Shown: positions 54,065 to 63,705 of the stretch, piece by piece | Layout: each line of letters starts with the position of its first letter | Numbering within the stretch: the stretch's first letter is position 1 | NCBI RefSeq assembly: GCF_014636475.1 | Contig: NZ_BMEL01000003.1 | Location: forward strand, 620,001 to 684,000 | From: Halobacillus andaensis | GTDB lineage: Bacteria > Bacillota > Bacilli > Bacillales > Halobacillaceae | DNA length: 64,000 nucleotides | Reading direction: 5' to 3' | The notes under the pieces: model-generated | Told to the model about the DNA's origin: nothing | Databases searched by the model: none | The model's input: the letters and a program-made list of their open reading frames with translations, nothing else | Made by a program: the position numbers and the translations under genes

Positions 54065-55192
54065 ATGAGTAAAAATTCTTTCTTAAGAGACAAAGAAGCT
54101 GAAATGAACCATCAGGATCTAAGAGAAGCGATGACTCTTATTGAAAAAGAAGATATCGACCGTCTGAATGAAGAGGCCGAAGCCTATGCAGAAAGATTTA
54201 AATCTTCCAGGGACGACTCCCTTTCAGAAGTGATGAGAGAGCTCGGGGACCTCGGAGAAAAGGAACAGCGTGTCGCCGGGGAGACGATGGAAACGTTAAA
54301 GCGTCCAGTAAACGACCTCATGACCAAAGGCAATAACGAGATTCCCGAAACGTTGAATGAACTCGAGGCGATCGTGTCAGACCTTGATCCGAAGCGCACC
54401 GAAGGCAACGGCATTCAGAGGTTCTTCTATAAACTTAGCAAAAAGCAGCCCATCGACCGCTACATGAAGAAGTATGAAACGGTCGACTCAAAGATTGATA
54501 CGGTAGTTCGCAGTCTGCTTGCAGGGAAAGACCGCCTGGAAGAAGACAGCGTCGAACTGCAGCTGATCAAAGAAAACGCCCAGAAGCGTATTTATGACCT
54601 GGACAAGCAAATCTACCTTGGGAAGAAACTGTTTGAACTCTTGAAAGAAAAAGAATCTGCAGGCGAATACGATCTGGCGCTGCTTACCGAAGGAAAAGAG
54701 AAGATCATTACGCGTACAAGAAACATGACGCAGATGAAGAGTGTGCTGCATCAGAGTATTTCATCTGTGGATATCATTAAGAAAAACAATGAAAAGTTGA
54801 AGGAATCGATTCGTAATGCGGTTACGCTGACGAAAAATATTATTACTGTCTCCGCTTCGATTCAGCTGGCTTTGAATAATCAGAGGAAAGTAATCGATAC
54901 GGTGAACGGCGTCAATAAAGCGACCGAACAGATGCTAGTCTCGAACTCCAGGAATCTGAAGGAGAATGCGGAAGAAACGACACAAATGATGGAGAATCCA
55001 GCAATCAGTATGGAAGCTCTTCAAGAGTCTTTCGATAACGTATTCGAAGCACTGAAAACGACAGAACAGTCCTCCGAGCGAATTATCGCTTCGAGTGAAC
55101 AGTTCATTGAAGAAATGGATGCTTTAAACGAAAACGTCCGGAAGAAATTATCCCAGACCGGCAGTCCTACCCAAAGAGCGCTTCGTGACTGA
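54065..55192 (+). CDS. telA: TelA-family (toxic anion resistance) protein
   Basis: 375 residues, almost all helical and soluble, of the TelA/YaaN/YceH family. Signature regions: NDLMTKGNNEIPETLNEL, LSKKQPIDRYMKKYETV (a conserved block), and LHQSISSVDIIKKNNEKLKE near the C-terminus. Family members are linked to tellurite and antimicrobial-peptide resistance and cell-envelope stress, with unknown mechanism. Start at ATG 54065: TAGGAG is 8 bp upstream, while the ATG at 54059 is only 2 bp from it. A terminator overlaps the stop. Confidence 0.88.
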   Translation: MSKNSFLRDKEAEMNHQDLREAMTLIEKEDIDRLNEEAEAYAERFKSSRDDSLSEVMRELGDLGEKEQRVAGETMETLKRPVNDLMTKGNNEIPETLNELEAIVSDLDPKRTEGNGIQRFFYKLSKKQPIDRYMKKYETVDSKIDTVVRSLLAGKDRLEEDSVELQLIKENAQKRIYDLDKQIYLGKKLFELLKEKESAGEYDLALLTEGKEKIITRTRNMTQMKSVLHQSISSVDIIKKNNEKLKESIRNAVTLTKNIITVSASIQLALNNQRKVIDTVNGVNKATEQMLVSNSRNLKENAEETTQMMENPAISMEALQESFDNVFEALKTTEQSSERIIASSEQFIEEMDALNENVRKKLSQTGSPTQRALRD

Positions 55193-55206
55193 AGCGCTCT
55201 TTTATA
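55175..55206 (+). terminator. Terminator overlapping the telA stop codon
   Basis: AGAGCGCTTC (55175-55184) pairs with GAAGCGCTCT (55191-55200), followed by TTTTAT. The stop codon lies in the loop and right arm. Confidence 0.85.
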
Positions 55207-55371
55207 AATGACGATTTTTGCGAAAACTGTGGGCCGGTACCTTCCAGCGCAGTAGATACCGTAAGAAAACATACTAACTACCACTAAAAAGCTGTATCCC
55301 TATGCTTTTCAAGTAACAAAAGAGGGTATGGGTAGACGATTAGTAAATAAAAAGGAGTTTGAAGAGTAACT

Positions 55372-56321
55372 ATGGCTTACATATTATTAATTGTCGGCTT
55401 CGGTTTATTAATTAAAGGAGCGAATTTATTCGTTGATGGATCTTCCAACATTGCCAGGCTTCTCCGTGTCCCGCCTATTTTGATAGGGTTAACGATTGTT
55501 GCTTTTGGAACAAGCTCTCCTGAGGCCACAGTCAGCATCATTGCCGCTTTACAAGGAAATGCTGAAGTTTCACTGGGGAATGTAGTGGGGAGTAATATCT
55601 TTAATGTCACTTTAGTGGTAGGTATTGCAGCCTTCCTCTATCCATTAATGGTAGAGAGTGAAACCACCAAAAAAGAAATCCCATTTGTGTTGCTGGCTAG
55701 TGGAGCTTTACTCGTACTTATCAGTGATACGAAATTACAGGGATTAAGTGAAAACTTGCTAACACGCGGGGACGGCATTATCTTTTTATTGTTTTTGTCT
55801 ATTTTTATGTACTACGTGATTGAAGTTGGTATGAAAAGTCGAAAAGAATCGATGGATGAACCCATTCCTTCAAACATAAAGTGGGGAAAAAACACTGGTT
55901 TAACGCTAGCAGGTTTAGCCGCTATTATTTTTGGCGGCGATCTAGTGGTCGATAGCGGAACGTCGATTGCTTATGATCTTGGGATGAGTAATACATTGGT
56001 AGGGTTAACCATCATTGCGATTGGTACATCGCTCCCTGAACTGGTTACCTCCATATCCGCTGCATTGAAGAAAGTGGAATTGCACTGGGGAATGTGGTGG
56101 GGAGCAATATCTTCAATATTTTATTTGTTCTTGGGGCGTCAGCTTTTATTTCGCCTTTACCTGTGAATGGAAAAATATTTATCGATGTGATGATCATGAT
56201 TGCACTGAGCTTGTTATTGTTCTTATTTTCAAGGACTCATTATAAAATTGGAAAAACAGAGGGTTTCATCCTTCTGACTATGTATATCATTTATCTTATT
56301 TATATTATTTTGAGAAACTGA
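55372..56321 (+). pseudogene. Ca2+:cation antiporter (CaCA family, YrbG-like), frameshifted
   Basis: The first frame (55372 on) covers the first alpha repeat (GTSSPEATVSIIAAL, LGNVVGSNIFNVTL) and reaches the second (GTSLPELVTSISAALKK). It then becomes unrelated after about 56078. The true continuation (IALGNVVGSNIFNILFVLGA and the last helices) is in the next frame and ends at 56321. One base missing near GTGGAATTGC (56074-56083), where GTGGAAATTGC is expected, would restore KKVEIALGNVVGS. Otherwise it is a complete 10-11-helix exchanger of about 316 residues. Either a recent mutation or a sequencing error in an A-run. Start follows AAAGGAG. Confidence 0.85.
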
Positions 56322-56412
56322 GATTTTATTTTGTTTTTAAACAGAAACATAGGAACTAAAGCAACAACGAATATCTTATAGTATTACTCTAATACTAGTG
56401 GCTTTACTGAAA

Positions 56413-56458
56413 GTGCCTGCCCCCACTGCGTTGGTGCTTTAGCAGGACGGGGCAGCAC
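56413..56458. repeat. Short GC-rich hairpin repeat (~45 nt family)
   Basis: GTGCCTGCCCCC ... GGGGCAGCAC around GCGTTGGTGCTTTAGCAGG. Related to 37791-37832 and 57512-57561. It lies just beyond the degV stop and could double as a transcription stop. Confidence 0.6.
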
Positions 56459-56469
56459 TAAATTTAAAA

Positions 56470-57321
56470 CTATTCCTCTAACCCTGCTACCCCGAAGCCC
56501 CCGGCCCCAGAATGAGTCGAAATCATACCGCCCGCCTGGATCCACCTTATATTTTGGAATCCGTTCTCTTTGGCCACCTCATCCATCCGCTGCTTGATTT
56601 TTTCGTCGAGTCCGATGGAGTAGATAAAATAAAGCTGTTCTCTATCGATGTTGAATTCATTCAAGTAATCATTCATGAGTTTTTCAGTAGCTCCACTCAT
56701 TTTCCCGCGATACTTCTTTGTAGACACCAGCTTTCCATCCTTCAACTCTATGCATGGCTTTATTTTCAACAGCGTTCCAATTAGAGAAGCCATATTGCTT
56801 ACCCGTCCTCCCGCTTTAAGAAACTCCAGGCTGCCGGGGATGAAAGTCAGCCTTGCTTTAGGAACGACTGCCTCTATTTTTTCAACTAAGCGTTCCGGTT
56901 CAATGACAGGTTCGTTTTCTAAAACTTTAGCGGCATACAATACAATCGCAGCTAGTCCTCCAGTAACGTTCAAAGCATCAATGAGAAAAATGTCTTCAAA
57001 TTCTTCCGCAGCAATAACAGCACTTTGAAAAGAAGAAGACGCTTTTGATGTATAACCAATATGGATAATGATGCAATCTGGGAAGTTCTCTCTTATCGTT
57101 GCAAAAAACTCTTGATACTCATGAGTATTTGTCGCAGTAGTGGAGGGTATTTTCTTCGTACGTTCATAGTAGTCATAGATATCCTGGACCGGCAAAGAAC
57201 CGTCTAAATAATCTTTTCCATCCATAATGATGTGCATAGGAACGACTTGAACATCGTACTTTTCAGCTAAATCCCCCGGTAAGTCAGCACCGCTTTCGGT
57301 CGATAAGATGATCCTTCGCAT
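56470..57321 (-). CDS. DegV-family fatty acid-binding protein
   Basis: 283 residues with the DegV pattern: LSTESGADLPGDLAEKY, VPMHIIMDGKDYLDG, IPSTTATNTHEY (fatty-acid carboxylate site), HIGYTSKASSSFQSA, ALNVTGGLAAIVL and the C-terminal HSGAGGFGVAG. Such proteins bind a fatty acid and, in some Firmicutes, feed it to fatty acid kinase. Start ATG 57321 has AAGGAGGAG. Single gene flanked by hairpin repeats. Confidence 0.9.
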   Translation of the reverse strand: MRRIILSTESGADLPGDLAEKYDVQVVPMHIIMDGKDYLDGSLPVQDIYDYYERTKKIPSTTATNTHEYQEFFATIRENFPDCIIIHIGYTSKASSSFQSAVIAAEEFEDIFLIDALNVTGGLAAIVLYAAKVLENEPVIEPERLVEKIEAVVPKARLTFIPGSLEFLKAGGRVSNMASLIGTLLKIKPCIELKDGKLVSTKKYRGKMSGATEKLMNDYLNEFNIDREQLYFIYSIGLDEKIKQRMDEVAKENGFQNIRWIQAGGMISTHSGAGGFGVAGLEE

Positions 57322-57511
57322 GCTATCTCCTCCTTGGTTATATTCAGGTTCGAGTCACTCTTCCTGTATTATGCTTTAACTATACACGAGAAAACTGTAA
57401 TAGCATTGTGATAACTATTAATTGCCGTACTTTAAGTGTATATTTCGGGGATTTGATTAATATTGCAGGGGTGAGGCTCTGTGAAAAACCTACTCCTCTT
57501 GAAAAGTGAAA

Positions 57512-57561
57512 GTGCCTGACCCCCACTGCATTAGTGCTTAGCAGGAAGGGGGGGCAGACAC
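57512..57561. repeat. Short GC-rich hairpin repeat (~45 nt family), at the break of an HTH gene
   Basis: GTGCCTGACCCCC ... GGGGGGCAGACAC around GCATTAGTGCTTAGCAGG. Its right edge coincides with the point where the HTH relic at 57562-57673 loses family similarity. Confidence 0.6.
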
Positions 57562-57673
57562 CATATTTATCTTTAGCAACGTATCTTCCCCATACCTTAG
57601 TAGAAACAATTTTCACGTAAGGGGTCCCTTGTAGTGTTTGGATATCTTTATCGCTAAATAATCTTTTACTCAT
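57562..57673 (-). pseudogene. 5' fragment of an IS-associated HTH protein gene
   Basis: ATG 57673 opens MSKRLFSDKDIQTLQGTPYV and KIVSTKVWGRY. This resembles the start of the small HTH proteins that accompany IS3/IS150-type transposases in bacilli (pattern F-S-x-x-x-I-x-x-L-x-x-N-P-Y-V-x-x-V-S-x-K). After about 35 codons it runs into a hairpin repeat and loses meaning. No transposase is nearby. A relic. Confidence 0.45.
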
Positions 57674-57721
57674 TTTCCCATCTCCGTACGAATTGAATTT
57701 GCCCCATTATACAAAAATGTA

Positions 57722-57761
57722 CCCTATAGAGTAGACTTTTTTAATTGTCTATTCTATAGGG
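57722..57761 (-). terminator. Probable terminator of the sugar-alcohol PTS/transketolase operon
   Basis: CCCTATAGAGTAGAC (57722-57736) pairs with 57747-57761 (one mismatch), 10-nt T-rich loop. It lies 21 bp after the tkt stop; the U-run (TACATTTTT on the minus strand) starts 3-4 nt later. Confidence 0.65.
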
Positions 57762-57782
57762 ATTATTAGCTAGCACTTTATA

Positions 57783-59795
57783 TTATTTTAAAAGATTTTG
57801 AGCATGTTCCACGACATGATCAATGGTAAAACCGTAATTCTCAATAATTGTATCTCCCGGAGCCGAAGCTCCAAATGAATCAATACCAATAATAGACCCA
57901 TCGATTCCTACATAGCGTTCCCAGCCAAACGAAGAACCCATCTCAATGGCCAGTCGGCTTCTAACGTTAGAAGGCAATACGCTTTCTTTATAATCGTTAC
58001 TTTGTTTATCGAAACGATCAAAAGATGGAACACTTACTACACGTACATCGTACCCCTTCGTTTTCAAGACTTCTTGAGTACGAACAGCAAGCTGCACTTC
58101 AGAACCAGAAGCTAATAAAATGCCATCCGGCTTGCTCTTTTGTGAATCACTTAAAATATAAGCTCCGCGTCTTACCCCTTCATAAGCTAGTTCACTCGTG
58201 CCTTCAAGGGTCGGGAGCGCTTGTCGGGTTAATACGAGAGCGTTTGGAGTTGCATTTGACTCTAAGGCCACTCTCCAGGCAGCGCTTGTCTCATTCCCAT
58301 CTGCAGGTCGGATCACTGATAGGTTCGGCATTGCCCTTAATGAAGCAAGGTGTTCGACAGGCTCGTGTGTTGGTCCGTCTTCACCAACAGCAATGGAATC
58401 ATGTGTAAATACATAATTAACAGGAAGGTTCATTAAAGCGGATAATCGCAGAGCCGGGCGCAAATAATCACTAAACACGAAGAACGTACCACCGTATACT
58501 TTCAAGCCTCCATGAAGAGCCATACCGTTTAATGCCGCTGCCATTGCGAACTCTCGAACACCAAACCAAATGTTTCTTCCGGCATAGTTGTTGCGGGAGA
58601 AATCCTCTTCATCTTTTACTGTGGTTTTATTTGACCCTGCCAAATCAGCACTTCCCCCAAAGAAATAGGGGATTTTCTGAGCCAGGGCATTAATCACTTC
58701 ACCTGAAGAAGCTCGAGTAGCTAACTTATCTTCTCTCGTATAAACGGGAAGATCTTTTACCCAGTTTTCAGGAAGACTCCCGTCCATTGCTGCTTTTAAC
58801 TCACCTGCCAGCTCCGGATACTGATCTTCATATTGATGGATTAAATGGTTCCACTCTTTTTCTTTTTTCTCTCCGTTTTGCTGGACTTTAGTTTTAAAAT
58901 CTTGATATACATCTTCAGGCACGTGGAATGGTTGATCGTGCTCCCACTTGTAATATTCCTTAGCTGCGGCGGATTCTTCTTCACCCAGTGGTGCGCCGTG
59001 AGCGTCTGATTTTCCTGACTTGTTCGGTGAACCATAACCGATCACCGTTTTCACTTCAATCATCGTCGGCTGATCCGTATTTTCTTTCGCCGCTTCAATC
59101 GCTTTGGAAATACTTTCGATATCCGTTCCTTCTTCGACACGGATCACCTGCCATCCATAAGCTTCATAACGTTTCTCTACACTTTCACTAAATGATCGAT
59201 CCAAATCGCCATCCAGTGAGATATCGTTTGAATCATATAAAACGATTAATTTCCCTAAACCAAGGTGGCCTGCCAGAGATGCTGACTCTTGGGAAACGCC
59301 TTCCATTAAATCTCCATCCCCACATATGGCAAACGTATAGTGATCGACTACATTAAAGTCTTCTCTATTATACTTTGCAGCAAGATGGGATTCAGCCATA
59401 GCCATCCCCGTCGCCATCGAAATCCCTTGTCCTAAAGGACCCGTAGTCGCTTCTACTCCGTCCGTGTGTCCATATTCAGGATGACCTGGTGTGTTCGAGC
59501 CCCATTGACGAAAATTCTTCAAATCCTCAATGGTTACGTTATATCCTGATAAGTGAAGTAAACTATACAGAAGCATGGAACCGTGCCCCGCAGATAAAAT
59601 GAAACGATCTCTATTAAACCAATTTGAGTTTTTTGGATTATGATTCATAAACTCGGTCCATAACGTATAAGCCATAGGAGCGGCACCCATTGGCATTCCA
59701 GGATGTCCTGAATTTGCCTTTTCTACGGCGTCAATGGTTAGCGTTCGAATCGTATTAATTGATAACTGTTCAATAGCCATATTTGTTTTTGACAT
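57783..59795 (-). CDS. tkt: Transketolase
   Basis: Thiamine-diphosphate enzyme of the pentose phosphate pathway, 670 residues. TDP motif [19 protein letters not shown] (about 156-175), the conserved N-terminal [45 protein letters not shown] and SFGWERYVG. All needed residues appear intact. RBS AAAGAGGTG before ATG. It is last in the sugar-alcohol PTS gene set, 158 bp after the IICB gene. Placing tkt there ties the imported sugar to pentose/hexose phosphate exchange. A separate housekeeping tkt probably exists elsewhere (not visible). Confidence 0.95.
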   Translation of the reverse strand: MSKTNMAIEQLSINTIRTLTIDAVEKANSGHPGMPMGAAPMAYTLWTEFMNHNPKNSNWFNRDRFILSAGHGSMLLYSLLHLSGYNVTIEDLKNFRQWGSNTPGHPEYGHTDGVEATTGPLGQGISMATGMAMAESHLAAKYNREDFNVVDHYTFAICGDGDLMEGVSQESASLAGHLGLGKLIVLYDSNDISLDGDLDRSFSESVEKRYEAYGWQVIRVEEGTDIESISKAIEAAKENTDQPTMIEVKTVIGYGSPNKSGKSDAHGAPLGEEESAAAKEYYKWEHDQPFHVPEDVYQDFKTKVQQNGEKKEKEWNHLIHQYEDQYPELAGELKAAMDGSLPENWVKDLPVYTREDKLATRASSGEVINALAQKIPYFFGGSADLAGSNKTTVKDEEDFSRNNYAGRNIWFGVREFAMAAALNGMALHGGLKVYGGTFFVFSDYLRPALRLSALMNLPVNYVFTHDSIAVGEDGPTHEPVEHLASLRAMPNLSVIRPADGNETSAAWRVALESNATPNALVLTRQALPTLEGTSELAYEGVRRGAYILSDSQKSKPDGILLASGSEVQLAVRTQEVLKTKGYDVRVVSVPSFDRFDKQSNDYKESVLPSNVRSRLAIEMGSSFGWERYVGIDGSIIGIDSFGASAPGDTIIENYGFTIDHVVEHAQNLLK

Positions 59796-59953
59796 GTTTT
59801 CACCTCTTTATTTCGTAGCTTCCCAATCACTCAAAAACTGTTGGAGCCCATTGTCTGTTTGTTCCAGAGATGATAGCAGGATCCGTCCCATTTCATGCAG
59901 TCTCTAAACAATCAATGGAACGAATGCTTGCCGTCATCAATTCTGTGCTATTA

Positions 59954-61387
59954 TTACTCCTTTTTTAATCTCTCCATTAACCGTTCAAGAGCGGGATCAT
60001 TTAAATAGTTCTCTATGGTGATAATTTCTTTATCAGGATGTGCTCCTTTTGCTCTTTCCTGTAAATCTTCGTGAACTACAATGATGTCTGAATGCTGAGG
60101 AGCATCTTCTATTCTGTAATGTTTAACTTCGAGGCCTTCAATATCATTCTTTTGCAATTTCTTTCTAAAAGTGGTTGCGCCCATTGCGCTGCTTCCCGCA
60201 CCGGCATCACATACAAAAGAGATTGTGTTGATTTCTTCATTTTTCTGGCGAGTTGCAGAAGCCTCTTTTCCTGCTTGCTTCATAGCTTTAGACTTTTCTA
60301 CAGAAGCAGAAATATCTTCCTCATCAGAACTTCTGTCAAGTTTCAGAATGAACGCTGTAACTAAAAATGTTACGACAGCAGCGACTAGTACACCAGCGAT
60401 GATACCGATGAAGTTTCCTTTAGGGGTCAATCCAAGATAGGCGATAATAGAGCCCGGGCTTGGTCCAGCCGTTAGTCCCGCGTCAAATAGACTGAAAACA
60501 GCTATACCTGACATACCTCCGGCAATCATCCCAATTATTGTAAGGGGTTTCATCAAAACGTATGGGAAATATAGCTCGTGAATTCCGCCTAAGAAGTGAA
60601 TGATCATGGCCCCTGGGGCGGTTCTTCTAGCCGTCTTTTTGCCGAAGAAAGTGAAAGCCAGCAACAACCCAAGGCCTGGGCCAGGATTAGAAGCGACCGT
60701 GAAGTAAATGGACTTCCCTACTTCGGCAGAAGCTTGCATACCCAATGGATAATAGATCCCTTGGTCGATGACGTTGTTTAAGAATAATACCTTAGCCGGC
60801 TCATTGATGAGAGATAGCAAAGGCAATAAACCAGTAGCAACCAAAGCTTCAATAGCTGCTGTTACAAGGTTATTTGCCGATTCTATTGTAGGTCCTATAA
60901 AGTAGAAAGAAAGAATCATCAATAGGAATCCTAAAATTCCTAGCGAGAAATTGTTAACAATCATTTCAAATCCAGCAGGAACTCTATTTTCAATGATTTT
61001 GTCAAATTTCTTTATAATCAAGCCCCCTAGAGGACCGATAACCATAGCTCCTAAGAACATCGGAATATCAGCTCCAACGATCAACCCGATCGCCCCAATA
61101 GCCCCCATCACAGCTCCTCTTTGGCCTCCAACCATTCGTCCACCTGTTATGGCTAAAAGTAAGGGCAGCAAGTAATTAATAGCTGGGTCGACAATTTGGG
61201 CAAGTTCTTCGTTGGGAATCCAACCAGTTGGTATAAACAAAGCTGTCAATAGCCCCCAGGCTATAAAAGCTCCAATATTCGGCAGAACCATATTTGTTAA
61301 AAAACCACCAAATGCTTGAACCTTCGCGCGCGTAGAAGGAGTATTTGTATCTACACCATTATCCTTTGCATGTGCTGCATCAGCCAT
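59954..61387 (-). CDS. mtlA: PTS mannitol-type permease, fused EIICB
   Basis: 477 residues. A membrane IIC domain (about 20-335; VLPNIGAFIAWGLLTALFIP, GGIHELYFPYVLMKP) is followed by a linker and a IIB domain (about 380-477) with phosphorylated Cys in FVCDAGAGSSAMGATTF. This matches mannitol-specific IICB of Bacillus. It imports and phosphorylates a hexitol, or possibly a related polyol. ATG 61387 (MADAAHAKDN) is favoured over ATG 61396 because AAAGGA touches the latter. IIA is encoded 95 bp upstream by a separate gene. Confidence 0.9.
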   Translation of the reverse strand: MADAAHAKDNGVDTNTPSTRAKVQAFGGFLTNMVLPNIGAFIAWGLLTALFIPTGWIPNEELAQIVDPAINYLLPLLLAITGGRMVGGQRGAVMGAIGAIGLIVGADIPMFLGAMVIGPLGGLIIKKFDKIIENRVPAGFEMIVNNFSLGILGFLLMILSFYFIGPTIESANNLVTAAIEALVATGLLPLLSLINEPAKVLFLNNVIDQGIYYPLGMQASAEVGKSIYFTVASNPGPGLGLLLAFTFFGKKTARRTAPGAMIIHFLGGIHELYFPYVLMKPLTIIGMIAGGMSGIAVFSLFDAGLTAGPSPGSIIAYLGLTPKGNFIGIIAGVLVAAVVTFLVTAFILKLDRSSDEEDISASVEKSKAMKQAGKEASATRQKNEEINTISFVCDAGAGSSAMGATTFRKKLQKNDIEGLEVKHYRIEDAPQHSDIIVVHEDLQERAKGAHPDKEIITIENYLNDPALERLMERLKKE

Positions 61388-61482
61388 ATCATTCATTCCT
61401 TTCTGAAAATTCAGTGATTTTAAAAGCTACGACAAGAAGTAAAAGAAAAGGTGTTCAGTTTCACCATTTAACGAGAACAGAT

Positions 61483-61920
61483 CTATTCAACCATTTTTAG
61501 CACCTCTAATATCTCCTGCTCACTTTTGGATTCTTCGAGTTTATTCTTAATCTCGTCCTCAATCAGTATGGAAGACAAGTCAGATATTAGGTCTAAGTGG
61601 CCTGTGCTATCCTCAGCAGCTAAAACAAAAAAAGTATGAACTTCTTTGTCTTTCGGAAACTTCACAGGTTCTTCCAACTTTAAATAGGATACACTTGTTT
61701 TTACTACGCTGCCATCATTTTTGGCATGGGGCATCGCAATGCCTGGAACAATGACGATATACGGGCCATTTGTATTTACATTTCCAATCATATCCTCAAT
61801 ATATTGAGGAGTAATCGATCCATTATGCAATAATGGATCCGCTGCCTTTTTAATTCCTTCTTCCCAAGAATCAACGGATGGTAAAAAACGTATATTTCCT
61901 TCTAAATACTCAGCTAACAT
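61483..61920 (-). CDS. PTS EIIA component, UlaC/fructose-mannitol superfamily
   Basis: 145 residues with the phospho-His in VPGIAMPHAKNDG. The surrounding NGPYIVIVPGIAMPHA is closer to the UlaC/CmtB-like IIA proteins than to Bacillus MtlF, where the block reads IAIPHGT. It passes phosphate from HPr to the IIB of the neighbouring permease (inferred). ATG 61920 (MLAEYLEGN) is chosen because GGGTG lies 8 bp upstream; the frame reaches 61938. It starts 18 bp after mtlD. Confidence 0.85.
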   Translation of the reverse strand: MLAEYLEGNIRFLPSVDSWEEGIKKAADPLLHNGSITPQYIEDMIGNVNTNGPYIVIVPGIAMPHAKNDGSVVKTSVSYLKLEEPVKFPKDKEVHTFFVLAAEDSTGHLDLISDLSSILIEDEIKNKLEESKSEQEILEVLKMVE

Positions 61921-61938
61921 ATCAACATCACCCTTCAT

Positions 61939-63102
61939 TTATGATTTCGATGAGTAATTCTCTTTTAATCGAATATACTTATCTTTAATCTTTCTTTTTA
62001 AGGTCGCATCCTCGAGGCCAGTGAAATGGTCAATAGCTTGTTCGATTCCTTGCTCACGAATGTAGGATTGAATAGTAACGGACTCTTCATCGTGAGTGTT
62101 ATGAAATAAGAATGCTGTGGCGACCGCAGTTGTGAGTTTCTCTGTTGGTAAGCCCAATTCGAAAAGGACTCTAGTTGGTTTGATTAATCTCTCATCAAAG
62201 CCCAGCTTTCTAATTGGCGATCTTCCAACTCGTAATATATCATCACTTATATTATCATTTTTAAAACGTTTTATCGTCTGGTCAATAAAACCAATAATTT
62301 CCGCATCCTCAAAATTATAAATTTGAGTAAAATAACTAGCGGATTCCTTAAGTGTTTCCCTTAGGAACTTTTCAATTTCAGGGTTCATTAAGGCGCTTTG
62401 AATCGTAGTATAACCTTCCAAAAATGCTGTATAAGCTGTGGCCGCATGACCCATATTGACAATATACAGTTTTCGTTCAATATAGGGTTTTAACTCGGCT
62501 ACATAAGTGGCGTTATTTATAGATGGTAAATCTGAATTAAGCAATCCCGGCTTTTCAATCATCCATTCGTAATAAGGTTCTACCAGGGTAACGACCCCTT
62601 CACTTCTTTCCTCGGAAAGTGAAAGTCGGTCAATAGCTGAATTTGGAAATCCAACGTGCTTACAGATAGTTTCCATATCACTGTTAGGAATATTTCTTTG
62701 TATTTCTTCTTTCAATTTAGAGGAAGCATTAATCATGTTCTCATTTGCAATGATGTCAATGTTACGTCTGCCCAACTGAATTCTCTTTAGCAGACCTTTG
62801 GATAGTACAGGAGCAATTTTGGATAAATTATCAACTCCTACAGATGTAGTGATTAAGTCAGCTTCAACTATTTCATTGATGACCTGTTCTTGTGAACTAC
62901 TATGCAATGCACGTACAGGGGAAATGATTTCTGCTGTATGATCTTCATCTAATAATTCAAAAAAATAACTGTTGCTGCGATTCATACTATTGACCGTATA
63001 TTCGTTTGCATCGACAAAGCATATCTCGAATCCACTTTTGTTCAACAAATACCCGATTAACCCTTTTCCGATATTTCCTGCACCGAAATGTAGCGCTTTC
63101 AT
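61939..63102 (-). CDS. mtlD: Mannitol-1-phosphate 5-dehydrogenase
   Basis: 387 residues of the polyol-specific long-chain dehydrogenase family. N-terminal Rossmann MKALHFGAGNIGKGLIG, then IIANENMINASSKLK, VGFPNSAIDR and the catalytic Lys in YIERKLYIVNMGHAATAY. It converts mannitol-1-phosphate to fructose-6-phosphate with NAD+. Start ATG 63102 follows AAAGGAGGG; the frame runs to 63144 but lacks a site. Located between the SIS isomerase and IIA genes, so part of one operon. The natural substrate could be another hexitol or pentitol phosphate. Confidence 0.9.
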   Translation of the reverse strand: MKALHFGAGNIGKGLIGYLLNKSGFEICFVDANEYTVNSMNRSNSYFFELLDEDHTAEIISPVRALHSSSQEQVINEIVEADLITTSVGVDNLSKIAPVLSKGLLKRIQLGRRNIDIIANENMINASSKLKEEIQRNIPNSDMETICKHVGFPNSAIDRLSLSEERSEGVVTLVEPYYEWMIEKPGLLNSDLPSINNATYVAELKPYIERKLYIVNMGHAATAYTAFLEGYTTIQSALMNPEIEKFLRETLKESASYFTQIYNFEDAEIIGFIDQTIKRFKNDNISDDILRVGRSPIRKLGFDERLIKPTRVLFELGLPTEKLTTAVATAFLFHNTHDEESVTIQSYIREQGIEQAIDHFTGLEDATLKRKIKDKYIRLKENYSSKS

Positions 63103-63144
63103 AATTAACCCTCCTTTACAGCCAAGAGACTCGTTTTTTAACAC

Positions 63145-63705
63145 TTATTCTAAGTTCGCGTGGTATTCCCAAAGTGATTGCAGCTCAATATTTTTTTCAT
63201 TCACCATCATCAATGCAATAGTGTCTCCCAATAACAATAAACTTTGCTCAAATAAGCTTTTCATCGGCTGTTCAGATTGGACTTCTTCAGGAGTGGCAGC
63301 ATTAGAACTTATAGGAATTCTGATAAATAGATCTGAATACTGGCTCATGGAGCTGTTCGGGTTTGTGCCGATATGGGCAACTCTGGCATTAAATTGTTTA
63401 GCTTTGTTTGCGATAATTAAAGGAAACTGTGTTTCTCCGCTTCCTGATCCTACAATTAGTAAATCCTTATCCGTAATGGCTGGCTCTGTGATTTGGCCGA
63501 CCACGTACGTTTTAATGCCAATATGAGCTAATCTTTTGGCGATAGCTTTTAAGGATAAAAGAACCCTGCCCACACCTACGAAAAATACTTTGTCCGCTTT
63601 ATTTATTTCAGTTAATAATTGATCGACATCATCGCTTTTGATATTGGTTAAAGTCGCTGTAATTTCATCGGTTATTTTTTTTGTTGCATTATTATAGTTG
63701 CTCAT
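63145..63705 (-). CDS. hxlB: 6-phospho-3-hexuloisomerase-like SIS protein (HxlB family)
   Basis: 186 residues, a single SIS domain (FFVGVGRVLLSLKAIAKRLA; VGSGSGETQFPLIIANKAK; NAATPEEVQSEQPMKSLFEQ). This is the 6-phospho-3-hexuloisomerase type, which interconverts fructose-6-phosphate and arabino-3-hexulose-6-phosphate in the ribulose monophosphate pathway. No hexulose-6-phosphate synthase is seen. Instead a ribulose-phosphate epimerase-like gene overlaps it by 14 bp upstream. ATG 63705 is chosen (GGAGGCTG 8 bp upstream). Its reaction in a polyol operon is unclear. Confidence 0.82.
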   Translation of the reverse strand: MSNYNNATKKITDEITATLTNIKSDDVDQLLTEINKADKVFFVGVGRVLLSLKAIAKRLAHIGIKTYVVGQITEPAITDKDLLIVGSGSGETQFPLIIANKAKQFNARVAHIGTNPNSSMSQYSDLFIRIPISSNAATPEEVQSEQPMKSLFEQSLLLLGDTIALMMVNEKNIELQSLWEYHANLE

